Assembly (NCBI GenBank): GCA_002415485.1
Contig: DHYU01000056.1
Location: forward strand, 6,266 to 41,198
Origin: Proteobacteria bacterium UBA5122
GTDB lineage: Bacteria > Pseudomonadota > Gammaproteobacteria > Tenderiales > Tenderiaceae
Length of the DNA: 34,933 bases
Direction of reading: 5' to 3'
In this document: in pieces, positions 23,807 to 32,046 of the stretch
How positions within the stretch are numbered: the stretch's first letter is position 1
How the letters are laid out: every line of letters begins with the position of its first letter
Translations under genes and position numbers: made by a program
The notes under the pieces: model-generated
Database searches by the model: none
Told to the model about the DNA's origin: nothing
What the model saw: only the letters and a program-made list of their open reading frames with translations

Positions 23807-23959
23807 GTGGATTTAATTTATACACAGATTGTCGTTGTCGCATTGTTGGTGGCCTTTTTGATTTTTATGGCCTGGTCTGATTACAGAACCAAAAAACAAC
23901 GCGAGGCGGAAGACCGTGATAATGCGATAGCTGATCAACAAAATCAGCGTAAAGAGTGA
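23807..23959 (+). CDS. Small single-helix membrane protein (50 residues)
   Basis: Starting at GTG 23807 the product is MDLIYTQIVVVALLVAFLIF followed by MAWSDYRTKKQREAEDRDNA and a polar end. It has one membrane helix (about residues 7-24) and a charged, probably cytoplasmic tail. The GTG is chosen because GGGGGAG lies 2-5 nt upstream; an upstream in-frame ATG at 23714 lies inside the metallopeptidase gene. The overall look recalls CcoQ/FixQ-like or other small membrane proteins, but nothing specific supports a function. Confidence 0.6.
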   Translation: MDLIYTQIVVVALLVAFLIFMAWSDYRTKKQREAEDRDNAIADQQNQRKE

Positions 23960-24003
23960 ACAGGTCAACATCATTGTCATGATGACAATGGCTAGATAAT
24001 AAA

Positions 24004-24033
24004 AAAGCCTGACATAAATTTATGTCAGGCTTT
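24004..24033. terminator. Bidirectional terminator between the small membrane protein and the PEP-CTERM gene
   Basis: A perfect 30-bp palindrome (AAAGCCTGACATAAA / TTTATGTCAGGCTTT) lies between two convergent genes. The plus strand ends GGCTTTAATAAA and the minus strand ends GGCTTTTTT, so termination is strongest for the minus-strand gene. Confidence 0.85.
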
Positions 24034-24059
24034 AATAAAGATGATGGTTAAAAATTAAT

Positions 24060-24854
24060 CTATGCCGCTTTGCGTCTTACAGACGCGATCCCCATACCAA
24101 GTAGTCCCAGGCCCATCAAGGCAATGACAGAAGGCTCTGGTACGGTTGACATGCCAGCCCCATCAGCGCCATTTGAACGCAGCCCGTTGTTGTTGATAAA
24201 GGCGCCCGCACCTGTGGCGGTGTTGATACTGATGGTCTCGCCTCCAAGCGTAAAGCCGTACAAAACATTTTGGAAGAAGTTGAGACCAAAGACTGAGGCA
24301 TAACCGATCTCGCCGATCAGACTGCCAACACCCGTCGCCACATCCAGATTGATCAGCTGGTCTGTTGTTGCATCTAAGGTTGCGGACATAAATAGATTGC
24401 CGCTAGAGTCAAACGCGATGTCGCCAGATGAGTTATAACCGGTAGTGCCGATTGTGGCGGCGGCACCTGTCGCCAGGTTAATCGTGTAAAGAAAATCAAG
24501 GCCAACACCATACAGAACACCACTGCTGTCGAAGGTCAGGCCGTTGATAAAACCGCTGTGGTTACCGATCGTGGTTGCAACACCGGTAGTGGTGTTGATC
24601 TCGTGAAAATCATAAGTTACAGGTTGATTTAAGGGTTGATTTACGGTTACACCGTAAAGTCTATCCGTGAGCGGGTTCAGGGCGATATCGAACATTGGCC
24701 CAACCCCTGTGTTGCCAAGGTTGACGGAAGTGTTGGTTGATACATTGTGATTGTGAATATTGCCCGCGTCGTCGCCGATAAATACTGCTTGTGCGGAACT
24801 GGCCGCAATCAAGAGGCCGGCTGCGACAAAAACAGCAGAAAGTTGCTTAAACAT
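24060..24854 (-). CDS. PEP-CTERM sorted exported protein of repeat (beta-propeller-like) type
   Basis: This is a secreted protein predicted to be processed by an exosortase. The product has an N-terminal signal peptide (MFKQLSAVFVAAGLLIAASSAQA). About 200 residues follow of repeated strands built on I-x-x-A-T-G-x-x-x-x-I-G and FDSSGxLY/NLF units, similar to NHL or DUF4394 propeller repeats. The C-terminal sorting tail is VPEPSVIALMGLGLLGMGIASVRRKAA (PEP motif, helix, basic end). The start at 24854 is preferred over the ATG at 24863. AAGGGAG sits directly against the first ATG but is correctly spaced (9 nt) for the second. No exosortase is in the window. Confidence 0.88.
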   Translation of the reverse strand: MFKQLSAVFVAAGLLIAASSAQAVFIGDDAGNIHNHNVSTNTSVNLGNTGVGPMFDIALNPLTDRLYGVTVNQPLNQPVTYDFHEINTTTGVATTIGNHSGFINGLTFDSSGVLYGVGLDFLYTINLATGAAATIGTTGYNSSGDIAFDSSGNLFMSATLDATTDQLINLDVATGVGSLIGEIGYASVFGLNFFQNVLYGFTLGGETISINTATGAGAFINNNGLRSNGADGAGMSTVPEPSVIALMGLGLLGMGIASVRRKAA

Positions 24855-25043
24855 TGAATACATCTCCCTTGCATTATTAGAATTTTAGAATCTTTATATT
24901 TACTGCGTATCCATGCAGACGGTCTTATTATGCAATTTTCACACCTAAAATCCGAGGTTTTAATTTCAATAAGTTAGAGAACTGAAATCAGAGACGGGTG
25001 AAAAAGTGTAAATAAAACCGACAGTGCCTTTGTACTGGTTGCA

Positions 25044-25721
25044 TCAAACAGGCATAAGAACAGTGAGCGCGTGTTCCACCTGCGCCTTGCCGGTGATGAT
25101 GTCGCCGTGGGCAGGTACGATGCGGTCGATCCTTAAGTTAGTGAGCGAAGACAGTGAATTCTTGTAGGCTTGAGGATCGGTAATTGATTTTCTGATCAAT
25201 CGACTTTGAGCGGTTTTGTTATAAGCCCCTACCATCGTTAAAAGACAGCGGGTTGTGATGGCTTGAGGTTTGCGCATGTTAAATAACAGATCTGTAATCA
25301 CCAGGGTTTTTGAACTGGGGTGATAAACCAGGGTTTCTGATAAAAATGAACAGCCATTAACCGGGATAAATATAAGTCCGGTTTGCAATGATGTTGCCAA
25401 TTGATTGATATTTTGCAGTCTGTCTTTCAGCCAGGGTTGCTTTTGAATTAAGGCCGATGGCCCAAAGATATTTGCAGTAGGCAGTGTGTTTGTAATGTGT
25501 TGCAGGTGAAGATGATGAAAGAGGTTGGGAGCTATGCAATGTATGGTCTGATAACGATTGTTAAGTTCGTTTAGTACATCAATTTCTAACGGCCCTGGTG
25601 ATATGGCAAGCAGTTCATTGTTGGACAGTTCGATCAGTGTCGAGCGTACAGGGAAATACACACCTAGCATAAGTCTGGCCTTATAGTCGTAGCCATACAC
25701 ATTTTCAGCAATGGTATACAT
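25044..25721 (-). CDS. DUF4336 protein, metallo-beta-lactamase-like fold
   Basis: DUF4336 proteins have a metallo-beta-lactamase-like fold and unknown activity. From the ATG at 25721 (AGGGGG 6 nt upstream) the product is 225 residues: MYTIAENVYGYDYKARLMLG, ELLAISPGPLE, CIAPNLFHHLHLQH, VYHPSSKTLVITDLLFNM and RIVPAHGDIITG. The last part, PAHGD, is the typical late metal-ligand-like element. The usual HxHxDH motif is absent, with FHHLHLQH in that region, so hydrolase activity is uncertain. A longer start at 25757 would overlap the operator palindrome and is not favoured. It is divergent from the MarR gene, which may control it. Confidence 0.8.
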   Translation of the reverse strand: MYTIAENVYGYDYKARLMLGVYFPVRSTLIELSNNELLAISPGPLEIDVLNELNNRYQTIHCIAPNLFHHLHLQHITNTLPTANIFGPSALIQKQPWLKDRLQNINQLATSLQTGLIFIPVNGCSFLSETLVYHPSSKTLVITDLLFNMRKPQAITTRCLLTMVGAYNKTAQSRLIRKSITDPQAYKNSLSSLTNLRIDRIVPAHGDIITGKAQVEHALTVLMPV

Positions 25722-25750
25722 GATGCCCCCTGGCGAAGAGATTTCCCACA

Positions 25751-25770
25751 TAGTCAACCACGATTGACTA
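25751..25770. promoter_or_regulatory. Palindromic operator candidate between MarR and DUF4336 genes
   Basis: TAGTCAA (25751-25757), 6-nt spacer, TTGACTA (25764-25770) is a perfect inverted repeat of the size bound by MarR dimers. It ends 5 bp before the MarR ATG and lies 30-50 bp upstream of the DUF4336 start. Autoregulation and control of the divergent gene are inferred. Confidence 0.65.
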
Positions 25771-25775
25771 TTGGC

Positions 25776-26240
25776 ATGAAGACCTCAGATTTCGAAGATC
25801 GTAAACAAGCGTCTCTGGCACATCAGTTGATCAAGGCCGGAAGACTGCTCAATGAGCATGGTCTGGCTGCAGCACGTATCGCATTTAAGCTGCCTGAATT
25901 AAAACAAACCCATCTCGATCTATTTCCGCATATCGATTTTGCGGGTACCAGTATTTCGGATATTGCCAAACGTAAGGGAGTGTCTAAACAGGCCGTTAGC
26001 AAGCTGGTGCAAGAGATGATAAAGATGAAGCTTGTTTATTTAGAGGACGACCCGAATGATAGTCGTACCAAACGGGTCTTTTTTTATACACGTGGCCCTT
26101 ATGCAATTAGCAAAGGGTTTTCAGCGCTGGAGGTGCTTGATAAATCGCTTAAACAACAGTTAGGCGAACATGGTTATCGTTTGTTGTTGAAGAAAGTGGA
26201 TGATATTCATGCAATCCTCAGTGTGTTAGAGAAAGATTAG
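25776..26240 (+). CDS. MarR-family transcriptional regulator
   Basis: MarR proteins are dimeric winged-helix regulators that often repress their own operon and a divergent gene. From the ATG at 25776 the product is 154 residues. The helix-turn-helix is TSISDIAKRKGVSKQAVSKLVQEMIKMKLV and the wing is LEDDPNDSRTKRVFFYTRG, both typical of MarR. The ATG directly follows a perfect palindrome, leaving no normal Shine-Dalgarno. The mRNA may be leaderless or poorly translated, and a TTG at 25764 inside the palindrome is less likely. The effector is unknown. Confidence 0.88.
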   Translation: MKTSDFEDRKQASLAHQLIKAGRLLNEHGLAAARIAFKLPELKQTHLDLFPHIDFAGTSISDIAKRKGVSKQAVSKLVQEMIKMKLVYLEDDPNDSRTKRVFFYTRGPYAISKGFSALEVLDKSLKQQLGEHGYRLLLKKVDDIHAILSVLEKD

Positions 26241-26241
26241 T

Positions 26242-26772
26242 TTATTCCTTACCCAAACGGCACATATCACGCTTGGCCATTGTGTCGCCCTTGTTCCAAG
26301 GCAGCATCGCCAGCACATTGGCCAAGGCACAAAATCCTGTCGCACCCGCGACCAATAGACCACAGCCGATAAATACTGCACCCCAGGCATAAACAGGGTC
26401 CAACAAAGCCGCTGCAACACCAAAGCCAACGGCCATCGTACCGATTACCAGCTGCACCTGGCGCATCAGGGGCAATGGAGCTTTGACCTTGCGTGAGACT
26501 ACCGCTTGGCCCGTTTTTTTCCATTTGAGGATACCGCCTTCGTATACTTCGCATTGATGCAGATCGCCAAAGCCCAGGCCTTTTATCATGGCCAATGCCT
26601 GGCCGGCGCGCACGCCGCTACGACACATGATGATAATCTTGACTTGCCCCAGCTGATGCAGAATTCCAGGCGCAATGCTTGCGAAGGATGACAAAGGGAT
26701 GTTGATCGAGTTCTCGACGTGCTCAGCTAAAAACTCATCTTCTTCACGAACATCGATAATGACAGTAGACAT
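26242..26772 (-). CDS. Rhodanese-DUF2892 membrane protein (YgaP-like)
   Basis: This is a sulfurtransferase domain anchored to the membrane. The 176-residue product begins with a rhodanese domain (STVIIDVREEDEFLAEHVENSINIPLS) with active-site loop CRSGVR (Cys50). Residues about 100-176 are a DUF2892 membrane domain with two helices and the typical GFCALANVLAMLPWNKG. This arrangement is that of E. coli YgaP. It ends 1 bp from the convergent MarR stop. It lies downstream of polA on the same strand, separated by a hairpin that probably ends polA transcription. Confidence 0.9.
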   Translation of the reverse strand: MSTVIIDVREEDEFLAEHVENSINIPLSSFASIAPGILHQLGQVKIIIMCRSGVRAGQALAMIKGLGFGDLHQCEVYEGGILKWKKTGQAVVSRKVKAPLPLMRQVQLVIGTMAVGFGVAAALLDPVYAWGAVFIGCGLLVAGATGFCALANVLAMLPWNKGDTMAKRDMCRLGKE

Positions 26773-26786
26773 GGTTAAACCTCATT

Positions 26787-26826
26787 CGAAATAAAATTCG
26801 CATGTTTTTGTCTGAGCAAACATGCG
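26787..26826 (-). terminator. Hairpin after polA, probable terminator
   Basis: A perfect 9-bp stem CGCATGTTT (26799-26807) / AAACATGCG (26818-26826) with a 10-nt loop is followed on the minus strand by AATTTTATTTC. It lies 34 bp after the polA stop codon. Confidence 0.55.
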
Positions 26827-26859
26827 TTCCATAGAAATGTTCTCGTGTACTAAAATTAA

Positions 26860-29607
26860 TTAATGCGCCTCATCCCAATTTGCACCCACGCCAGCCTCAA
26901 CGACCAAAGGCACGGCCATGTTGAGTGCTTCGCTCATTAGGCTCACAATCTTCGGCCGAGCATCCATCATGTGCTCTGTTTTGATTTCAAACACCAGTTC
27001 ATCGTGCACCTGCATGATCATGCGTGCATCGATGCCGCTTTCGCGCAGCCATTGATCAGTGCTGATCATTGCCAATTTAATGATATCGGCAGCAGTACCC
27101 TGCATCGGCGCATTGATCGCGGCGCGTTCGGCGTATTGGCGGCGTTGACCGTTGCGTGAGTTGATATCCGGTAGATAGAGCCGACGGCCCACTAGTGTTT
27201 CTACATACCCTTGCTCATGGGCCTGCGCACGCATGCGGTCCATAAACTCTTTGACGCCCGGATAACGATTAAAATATAGATTCACGTATTCCTGTGCTGC
27301 ACCGCGCTCTATTCCCAATTGTTTGGCCAGGCCAAAGGCCGACATGCCGTAGATCAAACCAAAGTTGATTGCCTTGGCGCTGCGGCGATGATCGCTAGTC
27401 ACTTGATCCAGCGGCAGCTCAAAGATCTCAGCGGCGGTCGCGGCATGGATATCTTTGCCATCACGGAAGGCCTGGCACAAACTCTCGTCACCTGACAGGT
27501 GTGCCATGATGCGCAGCTCGATCTGTGAATAGTCGGCCGCCAATAATTGATAACCCTCGGCTGCGATAAAGGCCTGACGGATACGACGTCCGGCCTCGCT
27601 ACGTACAGGGATGTTCTGCAGATTCGGATCGCTCGACGATAAACGCCCAGTGGCGGTGACCGCCTGATGATATGAGGTATGCACACGACCGCTGTGGCGA
27701 CTGATCATCAACGGCAGCTTGTCGGTATAGGTCGACTTCAACTTGGCCATCGACCGATATTCCAGGATCAGCTTTGGCAATTCGTAATCCAGGGCCAGTT
27801 CCTGCAACACATCCTCCGCCGTAGAGGGCTGTCCCTTCGGCGTCTTTTGCAGGATTGGCAAACCTTGTTGCTCAAAGAGGATGGTCTGGATCTGCTTGGG
27901 CGAGTTCAGATTAAACGGCTGCCCGGCAGCCTCATAGGCCTGTTTTTCGAGTGCCTGCATGTTTTCACCCAAGGCGTGACTCTGTTTTTGCAGCATGGTG
28001 CGATCCACCAACACACCATTACGCTCCATGCGTGACAACACCGGTACGAGCGGCATCTCGATTTCACGAAAGACTTTATTCAGCGCCGCATCGCCTTCAA
28101 CCGTGGGTGACAGGGTTTGATGCAGTTGCAGCGTGATGTCTGCATCCTCTGCCGCATAGGGCGCTGCCTGGTCGATACCGATCTGATTAAACGTGAGTTG
28201 TTTGACGCCCTTGCCGGCGATGTCTTCAAAGTGAATGGTCTCTACACCGAGATGCGATAGCGCGAGGCTGTCCATGTCGTGACGCGAGCCGGTGCTGTTG
28301 ATCACATACGATTCAAGCATCGTGTCGTAACGTATGCCGCGCATGCTGATGTCGTAATTGGCGAGCACGCTCATATCGTATTTGAGATTCTGCCCCACCT
28401 TGTGTTTGTGTTCGTCTTCTAGCAAGGGTTTGAGCTGCGCCAACACCTGTTCGCGATTCAATTGGTCCGGCGCGCCGGGATAATCGTGCGCGAGCGGTAC
28501 ATAGGCCGCCTCACCGGCGGTGACGGCAAATGAGACGCCGACGATCTCGGCATCCATGTAATCCAGGCTGGTGGTCTCGGTATCAAAGGCAAACACATCG
28601 GCCTGTGCGAGTTTTTGCAGCCACCGATCCAGTTGCTGTTGTTCGAACACGGTCTCGTAGTGTTTTGTGATTGGTGCGACTGGTTTGGCGGGCGCTGCCT
28701 TGGTCGAGGCCTCGATGGCGATCGGTGTGTTCAGGATGGGGCTGTCACCGGAATCGAGTTGTTTGAGCCAGATATTGAAATCCATCTCGCGGAACAATTC
28801 ACGCAGTGCATCGACATCGGCGGCCGCCAGTTTCAGATCGGCCGGTGTGTGCGTTAATTCGACATCACATTTGATCGTCGTCAATTGGCGCGACAGCGGT
28901 AGCATCTCTAAACTGGCGCGCAGGTTCTCGCCGATCTTGCCTGAGATCTGATCGGCGTGTTGCATCACCGCATCCAGCGAGCCGTATTCGGCGAGCCATT
29001 TCACGGCCGTTTTGGGGCCGCACTTGGGCACGCCGGGGATGTTGTCGGCGGTATCGCCCACCAGTGCCAGATAATCGATGATCTGCTCGGGGCGCACGCC
29101 GAATTTTTCGACGACGCCCTCGGGGGTCATCAGGGTATCGGTCATGGTGTTGATCAGCGTCACGTGTGCATCGACCAGTTGCGCCATGTCCTTGTCGCCG
29201 GTCGAGACCAGTGTCTCCATCTGCAATGCACTGGCCTGGCGACACAGGGTGCCGATGACGTCATCCGCCTCCACCCCTTCGACCACCAGCATCGGAATCC
29301 CCATCGCGCGGATGATCTGGTGGATGGGTTCGATCTGACTGCGCAGCTCGTCGGGCATCGGCGGCCGATGCGCCTTGTATTCGGCATACATGTCGTTGCG
29401 AAAGGTCTTGCCCTTGGCATCGAAGATGACCGCCATCAGCTCCGGCTGGTAATCGGCCATCAGCTTGCGCACCATATTGATTACGCCGTAGATGGCATTG
29501 GTCGGCTGGCCTTTGGAATTGCTCAGTTCACGAATCGCGTGAAAGGCGCGAAACAGATAGGACGAACCGTCGACCAGAACTAGGGGCTTGGATGGGGTAT
29601 CTGACAT
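26860..29607 (-). CDS. polA: DNA polymerase I
   Basis: Pol I fills gaps and removes RNA primers. The 915-residue product has all three domains. The 5'-3' exonuclease (about 1-290) has LVDGSSYLFRAFHA, the acidic cluster VEGVEADDVIGTL, STGDKDMAQLV and PGVPKCGPKTA. The 3'-5' exonuclease (about 310-500) has an intact FAFDTETTSLD. The polymerase has motif A DYSQIELRIMAHLSGD, motif B RRSAKAINFGLIYGMSAFG and motif C VHDELVFE. The start MSDTPSKPLVLVDG at 29607 is chosen because an upstream ATG in the same frame (29769) would overlap the divergent LOG gene and adds an unrelated leader. It is followed by a rhodanese gene. Confidence 0.98.
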   Translation of the reverse strand: MSDTPSKPLVLVDGSSYLFRAFHAIRELSNSKGQPTNAIYGVINMVRKLMADYQPELMAVIFDAKGKTFRNDMYAEYKAHRPPMPDELRSQIEPIHQIIRAMGIPMLVVEGVEADDVIGTLCRQASALQMETLVSTGDKDMAQLVDAHVTLINTMTDTLMTPEGVVEKFGVRPEQIIDYLALVGDTADNIPGVPKCGPKTAVKWLAEYGSLDAVMQHADQISGKIGENLRASLEMLPLSRQLTTIKCDVELTHTPADLKLAAADVDALRELFREMDFNIWLKQLDSGDSPILNTPIAIEASTKAAPAKPVAPITKHYETVFEQQQLDRWLQKLAQADVFAFDTETTSLDYMDAEIVGVSFAVTAGEAAYVPLAHDYPGAPDQLNREQVLAQLKPLLEDEHKHKVGQNLKYDMSVLANYDISMRGIRYDTMLESYVINSTGSRHDMDSLALSHLGVETIHFEDIAGKGVKQLTFNQIGIDQAAPYAAEDADITLQLHQTLSPTVEGDAALNKVFREIEMPLVPVLSRMERNGVLVDRTMLQKQSHALGENMQALEKQAYEAAGQPFNLNSPKQIQTILFEQQGLPILQKTPKGQPSTAEDVLQELALDYELPKLILEYRSMAKLKSTYTDKLPLMISRHSGRVHTSYHQAVTATGRLSSSDPNLQNIPVRSEAGRRIRQAFIAAEGYQLLAADYSQIELRIMAHLSGDESLCQAFRDGKDIHAATAAEIFELPLDQVTSDHRRSAKAINFGLIYGMSAFGLAKQLGIERGAAQEYVNLYFNRYPGVKEFMDRMRAQAHEQGYVETLVGRRLYLPDINSRNGQRRQYAERAAINAPMQGTAADIIKLAMISTDQWLRESGIDARMIMQVHDELVFEIKTEHMMDARPKIVSLMSEALNMAVPLVVEAGVGANWDEAH

Positions 29608-29699
29608 GATGATCTTTATCGTGAGAATTTCGTCGAGGATGCGTATTATGCAACACTTCAGCCGCCGCATGGGCGGTATAGGCAGGGAGTGATCAACAG

Positions 29700-30422
29700 A
29701 TGGATGGACACAAACACTCGCATCCGGGCATGGCCCCCGTCGACGACTCGATGCTGACGCGGGAGTCATGGAAAATTTTCCAGATCATGGCCGAGTTTGT
29801 CGAAGGCTTTGAGCGCCTGGCACAGATCAAACCGTCGGTCAGCATCTTCGGTTCAGCGCGCACCCCGGTTGACCACCCCTACTACAAACTCACCGAAGAG
29901 ATTGCACGCGGCCTGTCCGATGCCGGTTTCAGCGTCGTCAGCGGCGGTGGCCCCGGCATCATGGAGGCAGCCAACAAAGGCGCGTTCGCCGGCAAGTCAC
30001 CCAGCATCGGCCTCAATATCATCTTGCCGATGGAGCAGAACAGCAATCCGTATCAGGACATCTCGCTCAACTTCAAACACTTCTTCTCGCGCAAGGTGAT
30101 GTTTGTAAAATATGCCTCGGCCTATGTGGTCTGCCCCGGCGGCTTCGGCACGCTGGATGAGATGGCCGAGATCCTGACCCTGGTGCAAACCAACAAGACA
30201 CGCAAAATCCCGATCATCCTGGTTCATCGTCCGTTCTGGGAAGGCCTGCTCAACTGGTTTGAGCAGGTATTGGTCACGGAAAAAATGATCTCAGCGGATG
30301 ACTTGAAGCTAATGCAGGTCGTCGATTCGCCAAAGGAAGTGGTAGATGCTATTTTTAGCCATTATGAAAAACGCGGCTTTGAACCCTCAGCGGAAGAACA
30401 AGAAAAGCTCATGGACCTGTAA
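29700..30422 (+). CDS. LOG-family protein (TIGR00730, putative nucleotide phosphoribohydrolase)
   Basis: LOG-family proteins cleave cytokinin-type or other nucleoside 5'-monophosphates to free base and ribose phosphate; many bacterial members remain untested. The 240-residue product has SGGGPGIMEAANKGA (81-95), the arginine segment FFSRKVMF and the hallmark PGGFGTLDEMAEIL (146-159). This is the longer type with an N-terminal helical extension. AGGGAG lies 10 nt before the ATG. It is divergent from polA (92 bp between starts) and its end overlaps the DUF2782 gene. Confidence 0.92.
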   Translation: MDGHKHSHPGMAPVDDSMLTRESWKIFQIMAEFVEGFERLAQIKPSVSIFGSARTPVDHPYYKLTEEIARGLSDAGFSVVSGGGPGIMEAANKGAFAGKSPSIGLNIILPMEQNSNPYQDISLNFKHFFSRKVMFVKYASAYVVCPGGFGTLDEMAEILTLVQTNKTRKIPIILVHRPFWEGLLNWFEQVLVTEKMISADDLKLMQVVDSPKEVVDAIFSHYEKRGFEPSAEEQEKLMDL

Positions 30423-30744
30423 GTCGTCATTGGCCACGTTGGCCGTCGGTTCTGTATTGCTGACTAGCGGTCCGGCCATCGCGACCGACGAGTGGCAGGC
30501 GCTGCCGCCACCGGCGATGGATGCCGACGCCTCAGTCCCTGAGGTCGTGATCACCCCCCGCAAAGACGAACGTATACGTGAGTTCCGCGTCAACGGTGTG
30601 TTGTACATGATCGAGGTCACGCCAGATAAAGGGCCACCTTATATATTGGTCGACATGGACGGTGACGGCACCTTGGAAACACGTCGTCATGCCTTCGATG
30701 GTGACGATATGATGGTGCCGCGCTGGACCCTGCTGCGCTGGTAA
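30364..30744 (+). CDS. DUF2782 exported protein
   Basis: DUF2782 proteins are small periplasmic proteins of unknown role, commonly found beside polA in gammaproteobacteria. From the ATG at 30364 the product is 126 residues. It has a basic N-terminus, a signal peptide ending SGPAIA, and the domain PEVVITPRKDERIREFRVNG with LYMIEVTPDKGPPYILVDMD and a final PRWTLLRW. It overlaps the LOG gene by 59 bp, which suggests co-transcription. A start 18 bp earlier (30346) is possible, but the signal peptide fits 30364 equally well. Confidence 0.82.
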   Translation: MKNAALNPQRKNKKSSWTCKSSLATLAVGSVLLTSGPAIATDEWQALPPPAMDADASVPEVVITPRKDERIREFRVNGVLYMIEVTPDKGPPYILVDMDGDGTLETRRHAFDGDDMMVPRWTLLRW

Positions 30745-31119
30745 AGTGCAATCTGGATGGCTAAGATTTCAACACTTTTTAAGGTTTATATGACAATAAT
30801 GCGCTAAGTCATTGTTGGAGCGAAAATGTTACCGGTTATGCACAAAAGCTGTGGATAAGTTTGTGGACAGTCGTGCGAACAACTGGACCCCAAGGCGGCT
30901 TCGCTGGCAATCGCTTAAACTGGGCAAAAAGTAACCACCTGTCAAAGATCATATAAATCAATTGGTTACATTTTTGCGGTCTTGACTGAGACCTCTAAAA
31001 ATAAGCACCACGGTAAACGGTTGACTTCGAGGCGGCATGTGTATAAGTACCTTGGCATACAGATAGGAATTGTTGCCTTTGCGATACAAAACAGAACAAA
31101 AGGGTGTTGATAGGCACTC
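30745..31119. promoter_or_regulatory. 375-bp non-coding region before gspC with a DnaA-box cluster
   Basis: No gene is visible. At 30836-30858 a near-consensus DnaA box TTATGCACA (one mismatch) faces a perfect box TGTGGATAA (30850-30858), and a third weaker TGTGGACAG follows at 30862-30870. Further on, TTGACT (31021-31026) and TATAAG (31042-31047), with a short 15-bp spacer, are a weak promoter candidate for gspC. Confidence 0.5.
30850..30858 (-). promoter_or_regulatory. DnaA box (perfect), far from dnaA
   Basis: TGTGGATAA is TTATCCACA on the minus strand. It lies about 24 kb from dnaA, with TTATGCACA on the other strand 5 bp away (30836-30844), making a paired-box arrangement. Confidence 0.6.
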
Positions 31120-32025
31120 ATGTTGAACGCAGACAAGCTTCTCGCCCCCCTGCTGCAGCCCCATCCACGCCTGTTGAGTGGGGTGCAGGTCGTGCTGGTA
31201 TTGGCGCTCGCCTACAGTGCGGCTGAATTTACCTGGCGCATACTGCCGTCAGCGCCCCCGCTGGATACAGCCACCGTGGTCTCCCCTAGTGAACGGACCC
31301 AGGCCCCAGTCCAACAGGTTACGAGCCGTCTACCTGAAATGCACCTGTTTGGTCAGGTTCAGCAAGCCGCTATCGATACCCCTCAAACGACAGACCTGCC
31401 CGAGACACAGCTGCGACTGACCCTGCGTGGCCTGATCGCATCGACCGAGCCGAGCGAGGCCCGCGCCATCGTCGCTGACCCCAGTGGTCAGGAGAACTTC
31501 TATAAGATCGGTGGTCGTCTGCCGGGTGGTGCCGAGCTGACCGAAATCCATGCCGATCGGATCGTGCTCAAACGCGGTGGCCGTTTTGAAACGCTGCGTC
31601 TACCCAAGGATCTTTTACCGGAGGATCAGCTGGGTCGCAGCAGTCCACCGCCAATCCACACGCAGGCTGATGCACCCATGCCGCCACCGGCTGTGCATGG
31701 TGGCGCTTCTTCCGACATGAGCCTCAGACAATATCGTGATGCATTGATGAACGACCCGCGTTCCGTGGCTGACATGCTCAGCATCCAGCCGGTAAATGAG
31801 GGCGGCCAATTTGGTGGCTACCGCCTCAATGCCGGTCGTGACCCCGAATTTATGAGCCGTCACGGCCTGCAGCCCGGTGATGTGGTGGTCAGCGTCAACG
31901 GTCAGGTGCTCGATAGCCCTGCCAAGGGCCTGAGTGTATTAAAAGAATTATCTACCGCGACTGCGATAACCTTGGAAGTCGAACGCAACGGTGTTCGCAT
32001 GCAAGTCCCTTTGAGTATGCGTTAG
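31120..32025 (+). CDS. gspC: Type II secretion system inner-membrane protein GspC
   Basis: GspC links the inner-membrane platform to the outer-membrane secretin. The 301-residue product has a short cytoplasmic N-terminus and one membrane helix (about 19-40, SGVQVVLVLALAYSAAEFTW). A Pro-rich linker follows. The homology-region domain (about 70-165) contains HLFGQVQ, LRLTLRGLIASTEPSEARAI and NFYKIGGRLPGGAELTEIHA. The C-terminal PDZ domain (about 215-300) contains GGYRLNAGRDPEFMSRHGLQ and PGDVVVSVNG. It is the first gene of the operon, 21 bp before gspD. Confidence 0.93.
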   Translation: MLNADKLLAPLLQPHPRLLSGVQVVLVLALAYSAAEFTWRILPSAPPLDTATVVSPSERTQAPVQQVTSRLPEMHLFGQVQQAAIDTPQTTDLPETQLRLTLRGLIASTEPSEARAIVADPSGQENFYKIGGRLPGGAELTEIHADRIVLKRGGRFETLRLPKDLLPEDQLGRSSPPPIHTQADAPMPPPAVHGGASSDMSLRQYRDALMNDPRSVADMLSIQPVNEGGQFGGYRLNAGRDPEFMSRHGLQPGDVVVSVNGQVLDSPAKGLSVLKELSTATAITLEVERNGVRMQVPLSMR

Positions 32026-32046
32026 GGTAAATAACCGAGAACAAGC

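Noticed and set aside
23972..23990. Inverted repeat CATTGTCA-TGA-TGACAATG after the small membrane protein gene
   Set aside because: It is a short 8-bp AT-rich stem with no T-run. The stronger palindrome 14 bp further on is the likely terminator, and no protein-binding role can be supported.
30958..31164. Minus-strand open frame of 68 codons in the gap before gspC
   Set aside because: It has no ribosome-binding site or recognisable motif and runs into the start of gspC on the other strand.
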